Assembly (NCBI GenBank): GCA_026003235.1
Contig: BPGW01000003.1
Span: 62,001-126,000, forward strand
Direction of reading: 5' to 3'
Origin: Bacteroidia bacterium
Lineage (GTDB): Bacteria; Bacteroidota; Bacteroidia; SpSt-205
Length of the DNA stretch: 64,000 nt
How positions within the stretch are numbered: position 1 is the stretch's first letter; the number at the start of each line of letters is the position of its first letter. A program made the position numbers and the translations under genes. Shown piece after piece: positions 8,329-16,074 of the stretch. Below the pieces are notes generated by a model. It ran no database searches. It saw only the letters and a program-made list of their open reading frames with translations, and had not been told where the DNA came from.

Positions 8329-9280
8329 TCACCGGCACCGGGGTCGGATCTATCTCGTGTTTTTCCGCCAGGTAAACCGAGAAAATATCCACGGCGTGAA
8401 AGAGCCACATCAGTTCAGCCAGGAAAGGGGCAGGTGGCGGGGCCAGATGCCAGTAGGGGAGGCCGTACTCGGTCAGTAAGTTTTGCATAAACTCCAAGCG
8501 GAGGCGATTGCGGGGGTGGGTGTGCGAGCCGCTCAAGAGCCAGAAGGCGACTTTTTCTCCCAGGGGGGCCGGATGCTGCCACCCGACGATTTCGTTGTGG
8601 TTCATTTCGGGGAAGGTGTGGTGCCAGGCCAGGTGCTTGGCGTTTTCTTGGATTTGCTGGCGGCCCCGCAGGGCAATGGGTTCGTACTCAGGGGGGGCAT
8701 ACAGCACGAGGAGGCGGGTATGCCACTCCTGAGCGTAGGCCTTGAGAGGGCCTATGGGAGGGTGGTCCTTGCTCAAGAGAAGCTTGAGGAGGGCTTGGCT
8801 TTCTTCTCGCCAGGTGGAGGGGACCAGGCCGGCTCCTTCCAGCAGGCGCAATTGGGCGGTGATAGAGAAAGGCACGGCGGCGCGAGGTGCTCGTCCAGGT
8901 GGCAGCTCCACGAAGGCTGCCAGCTTTCCGGCTTCGCCCCAGGCTTTGAGTAGGCCTCCGCTGGCCAGCCCTACCACGGTCGCGCCCCGCTGCAGCGCGG
9001 CCTCGGTGGCTTCCAGGGTCTCTTCGGTGTTGCCTGAGTAAGAGGCGGCCAGGACCAAGGTGTCCTTTCCCACCCAGGGCGGCAAGCGGTAATCCCGCAC
9101 CACCAGCCACGGTACAGGGAGGTAGGCCTGAGCCCAAGCGCGCACCACTTCGCTGCCAAAGGCCGAACCGCCCATGCCCACGGTCACGATGGCTTTCCAA
9201 GGGCCCCCAGAGAAAGGTATCGCAGGAGCTTCCATGCCAGCCTGCCAGTCACTGGGCAGGGAGCGTATCCATTCCCACAT
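8291..9280 (-). CDS. Bifunctional phosphoglucose/phosphomannose isomerase
   Basis: A 329-residue SIS-domain protein. The first SIS domain has G-M-G-G-S-A-F-G (sugar-phosphate binding) and S-Y-S-G-N-T-E-E-T, both diagnostic of the archaeal/Bacteroidota-type PGI/PMI family; the C-terminal half contains N-H-N-E-I-V-G-W and the catalytic-region H-x-V-D-I-F-S-V-Y-L. It should interconvert glucose-6-P, mannose-6-P and fructose-6-P in the cytoplasm, feeding glycolysis and surface-sugar synthesis. The start is the ATG four bases after a -7 box. It heads a two-gene unit with the CDF transporter. Confidence 0.92.
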   Translation of the reverse strand: MWEWIRSLPSDWQAGMEAPAIPFSGGPWKAIVTVGMGGSAFGSEVVRAWAQAYLPVPWLVVRDYRLPPWVGKDTLVLAASYSGNTEETLEATEAALQRGATVVGLASGGLLKAWGEAGKLAAFVELPPGRAPRAAVPFSITAQLRLLEGAGLVPSTWREESQALLKLLLSKDHPPIGPLKAYAQEWHTRLLVLYAPPEYEPIALRGRQQIQENAKHLAWHHTFPEMNHNEIVGWQHPAPLGEKVAFWLLSGSHTHPRNRLRLEFMQNLLTEYGLPYWHLAPPPAPFLAELMWLFHAVDIFSVYLAEKHEIDPTPVPVIDRLKTYLAQKA

Positions 9281-9284
9281 GCCC

Positions 9285-9292
9285 CGAAAGTA
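9285..9292 (-). promoter_or_regulatory. -7 box TACTTTCG of isomerase gene
   Basis: One mismatch to TAnnTTTG; four bases before the ATG at 9280. Confidence 0.5.
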
Positions 9293-9303
9293 ACAACCTT
9301 TCC

Positions 9304-10465
9304 TCAGGGTAGCAGCAGAAGCCGCCAGCTGTGCGAACCTACCCTGAGGTGGTACAGCCCCTGTGGAAGCGACTCCGGCAGGCTAATTTCCTCCGTAGGG
9401 CCTATTACGCCGGCCAGCAGACAGCGTCCCACCCCATCGTATAGAACATAGGGGGCTCCTGCGGCTCCTTGCACGCGCCATGTGCGCCCCGACTGAAAAA
9501 GGCTTGGGCGAGGCGGCCGCGCCGTGGCAAGCCCTACCACCTGCGAGCCGTAAAAGAACACATACGCCCCACCAGGGAAGTAAGCTTTAGCCAAGCGGCC
9601 TTGGGCGTCGTAGGTATACCGGGAAGGGAAAGGCTGTTCTCCTAAGGGCTGTCCCTGGGGCGTATAAAAGCGCAGGTGCAGCGAGTCTGTTTGTAGGCGG
9701 CCTTGGCTATCCCAGCTTAGGAAGCGGTACTGGGCAAGGCATTCTGCGGGGGTGCAAAAGCTATCTTGGGTAGCCAGCAGGCGGCCCGTGGGGTCCGCAC
9801 AAAGGCGGTAGTACCCTATAAAAGTGGGGTTGATGCGGGGGGCGTTGTAGAGGACGAGGCTGTCGCAGGGGCTCAAGGAGGTGACCTTCAAGTATCCGCC
9901 CTCTTCCACGAAGACGCTGAAATCGGGTTGGAAAGAGGCTGTTTGCAAGCTATCTCCCCAGAGGGCTTGATGGTGCAGCACAGCAAAGGGCCACACGGTC
10001 TCTGCGGTATACCAGCTCCATCCCAGGCCCAGAATCCCTACCCAGCCTGAGAGGAGGGAATCCCAACGAGTCGCCGCACCCCATATCGTGTACCGCTGGC
10101 GCGGTATCCAAGTGGAGACATTGGGGTCGTAATCGTACTTTGTGCAAAGGTAGGAGCCGCCTCCGGGGTAAGTGCAGGTCAACCGCGCAAAGGGCGTCAG
10201 CGATGGGGTATCTGGCGGGCCTTGCGTGTACAAATACCGGCGAAACTCCGTAAGCTGCCCTTGCGCATCTATCCAACACGAGTCGCGTCCAGCCAGCCGA
10301 AAGCTATCTGCTTCGCGTGTGTAGCGTAGAGCCTGCCATCCCCACGGGGTGACTTGCCATTGCACAAGGAGGGTGGTATCTCCGCTGCCGGCCTCCACAA
10401 ACTTGACGCTGTCCGGGATAAGCTGAGCCCCTGCCAGCGCTCCCTAGCAGGAAGAGATAGCGCAT
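9304..10465 (-). CDS. T9SS-sorted secreted protein with apparent frameshift in signal peptide
   Basis: The body (9304 to about 10440) encodes about 375 residues with Y-x-Y-D-x-Q-G-R-L (a YD-repeat-like strand) and a C-terminal T9SS sorting domain (V-L-Y-D-G-V-G-R ... L-P-Q-G-L-Y-H-L-R-V ... W-R-L-L-L-L-P). In its own frame it has no start with a signal peptide: an in-frame stop precedes it. One base off, an ATG at 10465 lies three bases after a perfect -7 box and reads M-R-Y-L-F-L-L. Removing one G of the GGG at 10442-10444 joins this to G-A-L-A-G-A-Q and the body, giving a normal signal peptide ending in AQ. So the gene carries a one-base insertion or a sequencing error. It resembles the T9SS protein at 61717-62970 in layout. 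Function unknown. Confidence 0.75.
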
Positions 10466-10468
10466 TTA

Positions 10469-10476
10469 CAAAGATA
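10469..10476 (-). promoter_or_regulatory. -7 box TATCTTTG
   Basis: Perfect TAnnTTTG three bases before the ATG at 10465. It is what identifies the true start of the frameshifted gene. Confidence 0.7.
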
Positions 10477-10483
10477 GGGGTTT

Positions 10484-11188
10484 TTAGGGGGGGGTGAGGC
10501 GGGCCAAGCGGCTTAGGAGGGCGTAAGTAAGCAAGAGGGCAGGGGACCACGCAGGAGGGGGAAGGAAAACAAGGACTGCCCCTCCTACCACCACCAGGCT
10601 GAGGAACCAAGGGAGGTTGGAGCGGCTTTTTAGCGTGAGGAAAGGCCAGCGGCTTACCATAGCCAGGCCCATGAGTGCAATAAAGCCCATCCATACCAGC
10701 GGATGAAGCCAGGGACCTTGGGGACCCGTCAGCAGCCAGATTGCCCAGAAAGCGCCCTGGGCCGGCGTAGGAAGCCCAGAGAAAAAGCGTTTATCGGGGT
10801 TTTCTTCCACGGTGAAGCGAGCCAAGCGCCAAGCAGCCAGCAGGGGCAAAGCAAACGGCGCCAGCACCATCCACGCACGCCACTCCCTCTCGTAGGGCAG
10901 AAGGGGTAGCGGTTCTCGCAGGTAATTGTACAGGCCGAAGGCAGGCGCTATCCCGAAGCTCACGAGGTCGGCCAGGGAATCCAGTTCTTTCCCTAAGGGC
11001 GATTCGGCATGCAGTAGGCGAGCGGTAAATCCATCCAGCCAGTCGCAGGCCATCGCTATCCCCAACGCTGCGGCGAAAAGGATCCACTCCTGCTGGTAGC
11101 TCAAGGCGATGGCCCAGCTTCCGGCGGCCAGGTTGCCCAGGGTCAGGAGGTTAGGCAGAAGCGTGCGTACCGTAGAGGCCACGCGCAT
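10484..11188 (-). CDS. pssA: CDP-diacylglycerol-serine O-phosphatidyltransferase
   Basis: A 234-residue integral membrane enzyme of the CDP-alcohol phosphatidyltransferase superfamily. The signature D-x2-D-G-x2-A-R-x8-G-x3-D-x3-D is present (D-W-L-D-G-F-T-A-R ... G-K-E-L-D-S-L-A-D, about residues 49-75), followed by several hydrophobic helices. The N-terminal L-P-N-L-L-T-L-G-N is typical of PssA rather than PgsA. It makes phosphatidylserine, the precursor of phosphatidylethanolamine. The ATG overlaps the end of nadD by 38 bases, so it is the third gene of the gmk-nadD-pssA operon. Confidence 0.93.
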   Translation of the reverse strand: MRVASTVRTLLPNLLTLGNLAAGSWAIALSYQQEWILFAAALGIAMACDWLDGFTARLLHAESPLGKELDSLADLVSFGIAPAFGLYNYLREPLPLLPYEREWRAWMVLAPFALPLLAAWRLARFTVEENPDKRFFSGLPTPAQGAFWAIWLLTGPQGPWLHPLVWMGFIALMGLAMVSRWPFLTLKSRSNLPWFLSLVVVGGAVLVFLPPPAWSPALLLTYALLSRLARLTPP

Positions 11189-11741
11189 AAATGTAGGCTT
11201 CCACCGCCGAAGGCACCCAGTATCGCACCGAGCGGCCTTCGTGCAGGTGCTTGCGGATCTGGGTAGCAGAGAGGTCTATACGGGGCGCTTCAGAAAAGAA
11301 AAGAAGGTGCGGCGAAGCGGGAAGCTCTTCCTCTGAGGTGCCTTTGCGGGGGTAGACCCAGATAGGTCCTTCGCTTAGGAGCCGATGCCCTTCTCGCCAG
11401 GTGGGGAGGGCTGCCGCCGCATCCGCGCCCAGCAGCAGCACAAAAGTGTGCTCCGCATAGCTCCGCTTGAGGTGCTCAAGCGTCTGAATGGTGTAGGAGG
11501 GGCGAGGCAACTGAAATTCCACCTCGCAGGCGCGTACAAGGGGGTCCCCCTGGATGGCCAGCTGGACCATGCGCAAGCGATCAGGGGCAGGAGCCAGCTC
11601 CGTGGGGAGCTTGTGGGGATTGTGGGGGGAGACCACCAGCCATATCTCTTGAAGGTCGGTTTCATTGAGCCAGTAGCGCACCACCGCCAGGTGCCCCAAG
11701 TGAATCGGATTGAAAGACCCAAAGAAAAGGCCGACTTTCAC
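11151..11741 (-). CDS. nadD: Nicotinate-nucleotide adenylyltransferase
   Basis: A 196-residue nucleotidyltransferase. The N-terminal G-S-F-N-P-I-H-L-G-H motif (residues 8-17) is the (H/T)xGH ATP-binding signature, and S-A-T-Q-I-R near the C-terminus matches the I-S-x-T-x-I-R motif. It adenylates nicotinate mononucleotide in NAD synthesis. The start is GTG at 11741, overlapping the gmk stop (GTGA), a translational-coupling arrangement. The pairing gmk-nadD is common in Bacteroidota. Confidence 0.95.
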   Translation of the reverse strand: MKVGLFFGSFNPIHLGHLAVVRYWLNETDLQEIWLVVSPHNPHKLPTELAPAPDRLRMVQLAIQGDPLVRACEVEFQLPRPSYTIQTLEHLKRSYAEHTFVLLLGADAAAALPTWREGHRLLSEGPIWVYPRKGTSEEELPASPHLLFFSEAPRIDLSATQIRKHLHEGRSVRYWVPSAVEAYIYARGLYGTHASA

Positions 11742-12295
11742 GAGAAGTGCCGCTGAATCAGGTGCTCCAAGCGCCGAAGCGCTTTGTCCAGGTCGTCGTT
11801 GTAGAGCAGAAACGAAAACGCCGGCGCTAACTGGATTTCAAACTCTGCCCGAGCTAACCTCTCCTCCAGGTCGGCAGGCGGCTCAGGAGACCGCTGCAAA
11901 AGACGCTCTCGCAGCACTTGAAGCGAAGGAGGCAGCACAAACACCGAAATCGCTCCTTCCCCGAGCTTTTTTTGCAGGTTCAGGGTGCCCTTCACATCCT
12001 TCACAAAGAGAGGGACTTGGCTCAAAGCTTGGATACGCTCCAGCTCGCGGTAGAGGGTGCCGTACCGGTAGCCTGAATACAGGCGTTCCCATTCCACGAA
12101 GCCGTTTCTTTCTATCTCCTGGTCAAACTCCGCCTCAGTGAGGAAGTAATAGTCTTTGCCTGGGACTTCGTTGGGGCGGGGAGAGCGCGTGGTGGCCGAG
12201 ACCGAAAACACAAACTGGGGATACTTCTCCAGGATAAGCTGGGCTAGGGTGGTTTTGCCGGAGCCGCTGGGGCCTGTCAGAAGGAGGGCCTTCAC
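11738..12295 (-). CDS. gmk: Guanylate kinase
   Basis: A 185-residue P-loop kinase with G-P-S-G-S-G-K-T-T at residues 8-16, the GMP-binding region S-x-T-T-R-x-P-R-x-x-E and Y-Y-F-L ... F-x-x-x-I-x-x-x-G-F-V-E-W, and a C-terminal lid rich in Arg/Glu. It phosphorylates GMP to GDP. The GTG at 12295 is preferred because it directly precedes K-A-L-L-L-T-G-P and lies five bases after a perfect -7 box; an in-frame ATG further upstream would extend into and past the promoter. First gene of gmk-nadD-pssA. Confidence 0.95.
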   Translation of the reverse strand: MKALLLTGPSGSGKTTLAQLILEKYPQFVFSVSATTRSPRPNEVPGKDYYFLTEAEFDQEIERNGFVEWERLYSGYRYGTLYRELERIQALSQVPLFVKDVKGTLNLQKKLGEGAISVFVLPPSLQVLRERLLQRSPEPPADLEERLARAEFEIQLAPAFSFLLYNDDLDKALRRLEHLIQRHFS

Positions 12296-12300
12296 CGCCG

Positions 12301-12308
12301 CAAAGGTA
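12301..12308 (-). promoter_or_regulatory. -7 box TACCTTTG of gmk operon
   Basis: Perfect box five bases before the GTG start at 12295; decides the start codon. Confidence 0.7.
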
Positions 12309-12340
12309 CTCTCTTTCAGGTGAGGCCCTCTTAATTGCCC

Positions 12341-12348
12341 TACTTTTG
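12341..12348 (+). promoter_or_regulatory. -7 box TACTTTTG of permease gene
   Basis: Perfect TAnnTTTG six bases before the ATG at 12355. It is divergent from the gmk box, with only 32 bases between the two boxes. Confidence 0.7.
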
Positions 12349-12354
12349 CCCCCC

Positions 12355-13605
12355 ATGAGAGGAGGTTTAGGGTGGCTATCGGCAACCTTTCTCGTGGTGG
12401 CCAACATGATCGGAACCGGCATTTACACCACCACAGGTTTCATTGCGCAAGATCTGCCTGCGGGGATGGGCATCTTGGGCCTATGGGCGTTGGGGGGCTT
12501 AGCGGCGCTCGGAGGGGCGCTGGCCTACGCCGAACTGGCTAAACGATACCCTCGCTCCGGAGGCGAATACCATTTTCTCGGACGCCTGTACCATCCTGTG
12601 GTAGGGTATATGGCGGGGGTGGTGTCGCTGGTGGCGGGTTTTGCTGCGCCCATTGCGGCTTCGGCCTTCGCCTTTGCGGCGTACCTGCCGCTGCCTCTCT
12701 CAGACGTAGGCCGCAAACTGGCGGCCGCTGCGCTTATTCTGGCGCTCACAGGCGTACATACCCTGGGCCTTGTTCGGGGAGCCCGCATCCAGAACGCCTT
12801 CGTCCTCCTGAAGCTTCTTCTCTTGGGAGGTCTGGCGGTCGGCGGAATCCTGATCTCGCCGGAAGCGCCCCAGGAGCTGGCTTGTCCCCGCCTGTCCTTT
12901 CAGACGCTCCAAGCCGCTGCGGTGGCCCTCATTTTCGTGAGTTTTGCTTATTCAGGCTGGAACGCCGCCGCCTACATCATCAGCGAAGTGCCCGAAGCGA
13001 CCCGGATTGTCCCTCGCGCTATCCTTCTGGGCACCCTTGCGGTAGCGGTGTTGTATGTGGGTTTCAATTACGCTCTGCTGCGGCATCTTGCGATTGCCGA
13101 GCTCAGCGGTAAAGTGGTCGTAGGCCGGCTGCTGGCAGAACGGCTGTGGGGAGAGACAGGCCGTCAGCTCTTTGGCTGGGGGGTCAGCTTGGCGATGGTG
13201 TCTTCTGTGAGCGCCATGCTCATGATTGCGCCGCGGGTGGCCAGCGTTATGGGGGAAGATTACCCCCGGCTTGCGGCCTTGGCCCGCCGAAACGCCGCCG
13301 GCGCACCCCTCCAAGCCCTCTTTCTGGTGGCAGGCTTGGCTCTCGTTTTTCTTTTTTCGGCGGCGTTTGACGCCGTGATGAACTACATCGGCTTCACGCT
13401 CTCGCTCTCCGCAGGGCTTACGGTGGCAGGGCTTTTCTGGCGACATCGCCAGGAGAAAAACCTGCCCTGGACCCTGGGGCTCTTCTTCCTGGCCTTGACC
13501 TCCTGGATGATCCTCAATAACCTCTGGGAGAGGCCCCTGGAAAGCTTTGCCGGGCTGCTTACGATAGGATTGGTGGGGACTTCCTACCTTTGGGCACGGA
13601 AATGA
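12355..13605 (+). CDS. APC-family amino acid permease
   Basis: A 416-residue protein with about 12 hydrophobic segments. The N-terminal G-x-x-x-V-V-A-N-M-I-G-T-G-I-Y and the following A-L-A-Y-A-E-L-A-K-R-Y-P-R-S-G-G-E-Y are the classic TM1 and TM2-3 signatures of the amino acid-polyamine-organocation (APC) family, close to LAT/YfnA-like transporters; F-A-Y-S-G-W-N-A-A-A-Y matches the TM6 region. Substrate cannot be inferred. Start chosen at ATG 12355, after the -7 box. The stop overlaps the start of the next gene (ATGA). Confidence 0.92.
   Translation: MRGGLGWLSATFLVVANMIGTGIYTTTGFIAQDLPAGMGILGLWALGGLAALGGALAYAELAKRYPRSGGEYHFLGRLYHPVVGYMAGVVSLVAGFAAPIAASAFAFAAYLPLPLSDVGRKLAAAALILALTGVHTLGLVRGARIQNAFVLLKLLLLGGLAVGGILISPEAPQELACPRLSFQTLQAAAVALIFVSFAYSGWNAAAYIISEVPEATRIVPRAILLGTLAVAVLYVGFNYALLRHLAIAELSGKVVVGRLLAERLWGETGRQLFGWGVSLAMVSSVSAMLMIAPRVASVMGEDYPRLAALARRNAAGAPLQALFLVAGLALVFLFSAAFDAVMNYIGFTLSLSAGLTVAGLFWRHRQEKNLPWTLGLFFLALTSWMILNNLWERPLESFAGLLTIGLVGTSYLWARK
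13585..13592 (+). promoter_or_regulatory. -7 box TACCTTTG inside permease 3' end
   Basis: Perfect box within the last codons of the permease, nine bases before the next ATG (13602). It may be an internal promoter; coding constraint could also produce it. Confidence 0.4.
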
Positions 13606-14969
13606 AACGAGCACTTTGGATATTGGGTGGTATTTTCTGGGCCTGTCAGTCCGCGCCGTCGGAACCGGCCCAGGCGAAAAATGCTTCTCCCACCTCTACC
13701 CCCGTTTCTCCTGTCTCGCTGAATCGCCCGCAGGTCGATCCTTACTGGACCGACTTGGCCCGTCTGCTGGCCGGCTTTACACCGCATGACACCCTTTTCT
13801 GGCGAGAAGCTATCCGAGACTCCGCCTGGAAAAAATACGCCAGCGGCCTGGAAGCCCTCTGGAAAGCGCGCAAAAAAGCCCTTTACGACTCCCTGCGGGT
13901 GTGGGCTGCTCGCGAGCTGGAACCCTACCACACCTGGAAAGGTACTGTCTTCTATCCGTTCAGTGGGGCTGATTGGCCCACCGTCGTCTATGTGTATCCG
14001 CAGGGGCAGCGATACATCTTTTTCGGCCTGGAGCAGGAAGGTGACCCTCACCTTCTGCGGCTCCTCTCACCTGGTGAAATCGCCCAAAACCTTCGAGGTA
14101 CCTACTCTACGCTGGAAGACCTCTTGCGCCTGAGCTTCTTCAAAACCAAAGACATGCAAGAGAAGCTCGCCCAGGGAAAGGTCCGTGGGCTCTTGCCGGT
14201 CTTTTTGGCCCTCTTTGCCCGCACAGGGTATGTTGTGTATTCGGTCCAGCACATCTACCTGCGTGAGGATGGTACCTTGGACACCCTTTCTCCCCACAAG
14301 CGTAAGCCCCCTCAGTCCGCGTGGGATAATACCATTACCGGATTGCGGTTTCAGGTAGGCCTGCCGGAGGGGCCCGTGCAGGAAGTGGTTTACCTCAGCC
14401 TCAACGCAGCCAACGCAGGCCTGGAAAAGCAGCAAGGCAGCCGGGCCTTCCTTAGCCGCCTGCGCCCTTGCGTGACCCTCATCAAGTCCGCCTCTTACCT
14501 TCTTTTTGGAGCCGATTTTAGTGAGATGCGGCGGCTCATTCTCACCCAGAGCGTCGCTATTCTTGAGGAAGACAGCGGCATTCCGTATCGCTTTTTTGAC
14601 AGCACGGCCTGGCGGGTGCAGCTTTACGGCGTGTATCATGCGCCTATACCCCTTTTCCGAAGCAAGTTTCAGGCTGACTTATGGCAGGCCTATCGTAGCC
14701 AGCCTGTGAAGCGCCTGCCCTTCAACATCGGGTACCATACGGTGCCTGGCCAGAGCAACCTCATCTGGTCGGTGCGCCGTAATCCTGAAGCGGCCCTGCC
14801 CCCCCTACCAGAAGAGACGCTTTCAGCCCAGCGAACGGTTTCTCCCCTACCTCCGAAGCCGGCTCTCCAGGACAGTGGGAGTTTTGCCCCACCAGAGACC
14901 GCCGCCGCTGTCCCAGATACTGGGTCCGCTTCGCCGGCTATCGGAGTTCCTTCCGGCGGTTCCGAATAA
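13602..14969 (+). CDS. Conserved-looking lipoprotein of unknown function
   Basis: A 455-residue protein. The N-terminal signal ends in F-W-A-C (about residues 15-18), a plausible lipobox, then a Ser/Pro/Ala linker. The body has F-x-x-P-F-S-G-A-D-W-P-T near residue 125 and, later, a stretch on C-V-T-L-I-K-S-A-S-Y-L-L-F followed by I-L-E-E-D-S-G-I-P-Y-R-F-F, which I recall as recurrent in uncharacterised Bacteroidota periplasmic proteins. The C-terminal 70 residues are Pro/Ser-rich and probably disordered. The start overlaps the permease stop. The 3' end overlaps the convergent VWA gene by 32 bases. No function is proposed. Confidence 0.75.
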   Translation: MKRALWILGGIFWACQSAPSEPAQAKNASPTSTPVSPVSLNRPQVDPYWTDLARLLAGFTPHDTLFWREAIRDSAWKKYASGLEALWKARKKALYDSLRVWAARELEPYHTWKGTVFYPFSGADWPTVVYVYPQGQRYIFFGLEQEGDPHLLRLLSPGEIAQNLRGTYSTLEDLLRLSFFKTKDMQEKLAQGKVRGLLPVFLALFARTGYVVYSVQHIYLREDGTLDTLSPHKRKPPQSAWDNTITGLRFQVGLPEGPVQEVVYLSLNAANAGLEKQQGSRAFLSRLRPCVTLIKSASYLLFGADFSEMRRLILTQSVAILEEDSGIPYRFFDSTAWRVQLYGVYHAPIPLFRSKFQADLWQAYRSQPVKRLPFNIGYHTVPGQSNLIWSVRRNPEAALPPLPEETLSAQRTVSPLPPKPALQDSGSFAPPETAAAVPDTGSASPAIGVPSGGSE

Positions 14970-16038
14970 AGTCCTCAAACACAAACACCCCCACTTTCTG
15001 GGGATGGGCATAGTAGGCGCGTCCCCGGTTGACTTGGGTAAAGCGCTGCACAAAGCGCTGCAAAAAGGTGTCCCGTGCAATCATAAAGGTGGTGATGACG
15101 ATGCGTTGCCGACGGGCCCTTTCGGCCATCTCCAGGGTTCGGTTTACGATTTTGGGGTCTAAACCAAAGCTGTTTCGGTAAAAGCGCGTACCTTCTCGTA
15201 TGCACGTAGGCTTTCCATCGGTGATGAGGAAAATCTGTCTGTTCGGCACACGCAACGAACTGAGCGTAGAGATGGCCATTTCAAGGGCTTCACGGGTGTT
15301 GGTGTGGTAGGGGCCTGCTTGCAGGAAAGGCACTTCATGTAGCTGGAGAGGCCAGGCGTGGTCCCCAAAAGCTCCCACAAAAAGCAGGTCCTTGGGGTAC
15401 CGCTGCCGAATCAGCTCTGCCAGGGCTAAGGCCACCTTCTTAGCTGGGGTGATGCGGTCTTCGCCGTAAAGCACCATGGAGTGCGAAGCGTCAATCAGCA
15501 CATACGTGGCGGTCTGGGTTTTCTCTTCGGTCTGGATGACGGAGAGGTCCCTTTCCGTGAGGCGAAACTCTTCCAGCCCGTGGTTTAGGTAGGCGTTGTT
15601 GAGGGTTTCGGTGAGGTGGAGGTTTTCAAGCCGGTCTCCAAACTCATAAGGGCGGGTTTCGTAGCTGAGGTCATCGCCTGGGCCAGGTTTAGGTAGGGGG
15701 TGGTCACCCAGCGCACCTGAACGCAGGGCCGTAAAAATTTCCTCCAAGCTCTGCCGGCGAATCTCTACCAGGGCTTTGTCTGAGGGTACGTGTACTTTAC
15801 CGGATTGGGTGTTTTCGGTGAGGTAGCCCCGCTTGTGCAGGTCCTTCAGAAAGTCCCCCATCGTATAACTGGCGTCGGTGAGGTGGTGGCGCCTGTCAAA
15901 GTAAGTGAGCCAACGCAGGGCTTCGGCTACGTTGCCGCCGGTTTTCATGAGCAGCTCCAGAAAGATAGAAAGGAGTCTTTGGAATTTTTCTTCTCGGCTG
16001 TCGCGCGGCTGCGGGCCGTGGAAAAGGACGTACTTCAT
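14938..16038 (-). CDS. VWA domain-containing protein
   Basis: A 366-residue cytoplasmic protein. The C-terminal half is a von Willebrand A domain with the MIDAS D-A-S-H-S-M (D-x-S-x-S, around residue 185), the conserved T of H-T-N-T-R and L-I-T-D-G-K-P-T. The N-terminal half is helical and charged. The layout matches the ChlD/CoxE-like VWA proteins that normally work with a MoxR-type AAA+ ATPase as a metal-insertion or complex-remodelling pair; no such ATPase lies in this window. The ATG follows a -7 box by four bases. The 3' end overlaps the convergent lipoprotein gene. Confidence 0.85.
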   Translation of the reverse strand: MKYVLFHGPQPRDSREEKFQRLLSIFLELLMKTGGNVAEALRWLTYFDRRHHLTDASYTMGDFLKDLHKRGYLTENTQSGKVHVPSDKALVEIRRQSLEEIFTALRSGALGDHPLPKPGPGDDLSYETRPYEFGDRLENLHLTETLNNAYLNHGLEEFRLTERDLSVIQTEEKTQTATYVLIDASHSMVLYGEDRITPAKKVALALAELIRQRYPKDLLFVGAFGDHAWPLQLHEVPFLQAGPYHTNTREALEMAISTLSSLRVPNRQIFLITDGKPTCIREGTRFYRNSFGLDPKIVNRTLEMAERARRQRIVITTFMIARDTFLQRFVQRFTQVNRGRAYYAHPQKVGVFVFEDFIRNRRKELR

Positions 16039-16042
16039 ACGC

Positions 16043-16050
16043 CAAATGTA
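16043..16050 (-). promoter_or_regulatory. -7 box TACATTTG of VWA gene
   Basis: Perfect TAnnTTTG, four bases before the ATG at 16038, in the 36-base gap after the DUF5686 gene. Confidence 0.65.
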
Positions 16051-16074
16051 ACACTTTTCTTGGGCTTGGGCGGC

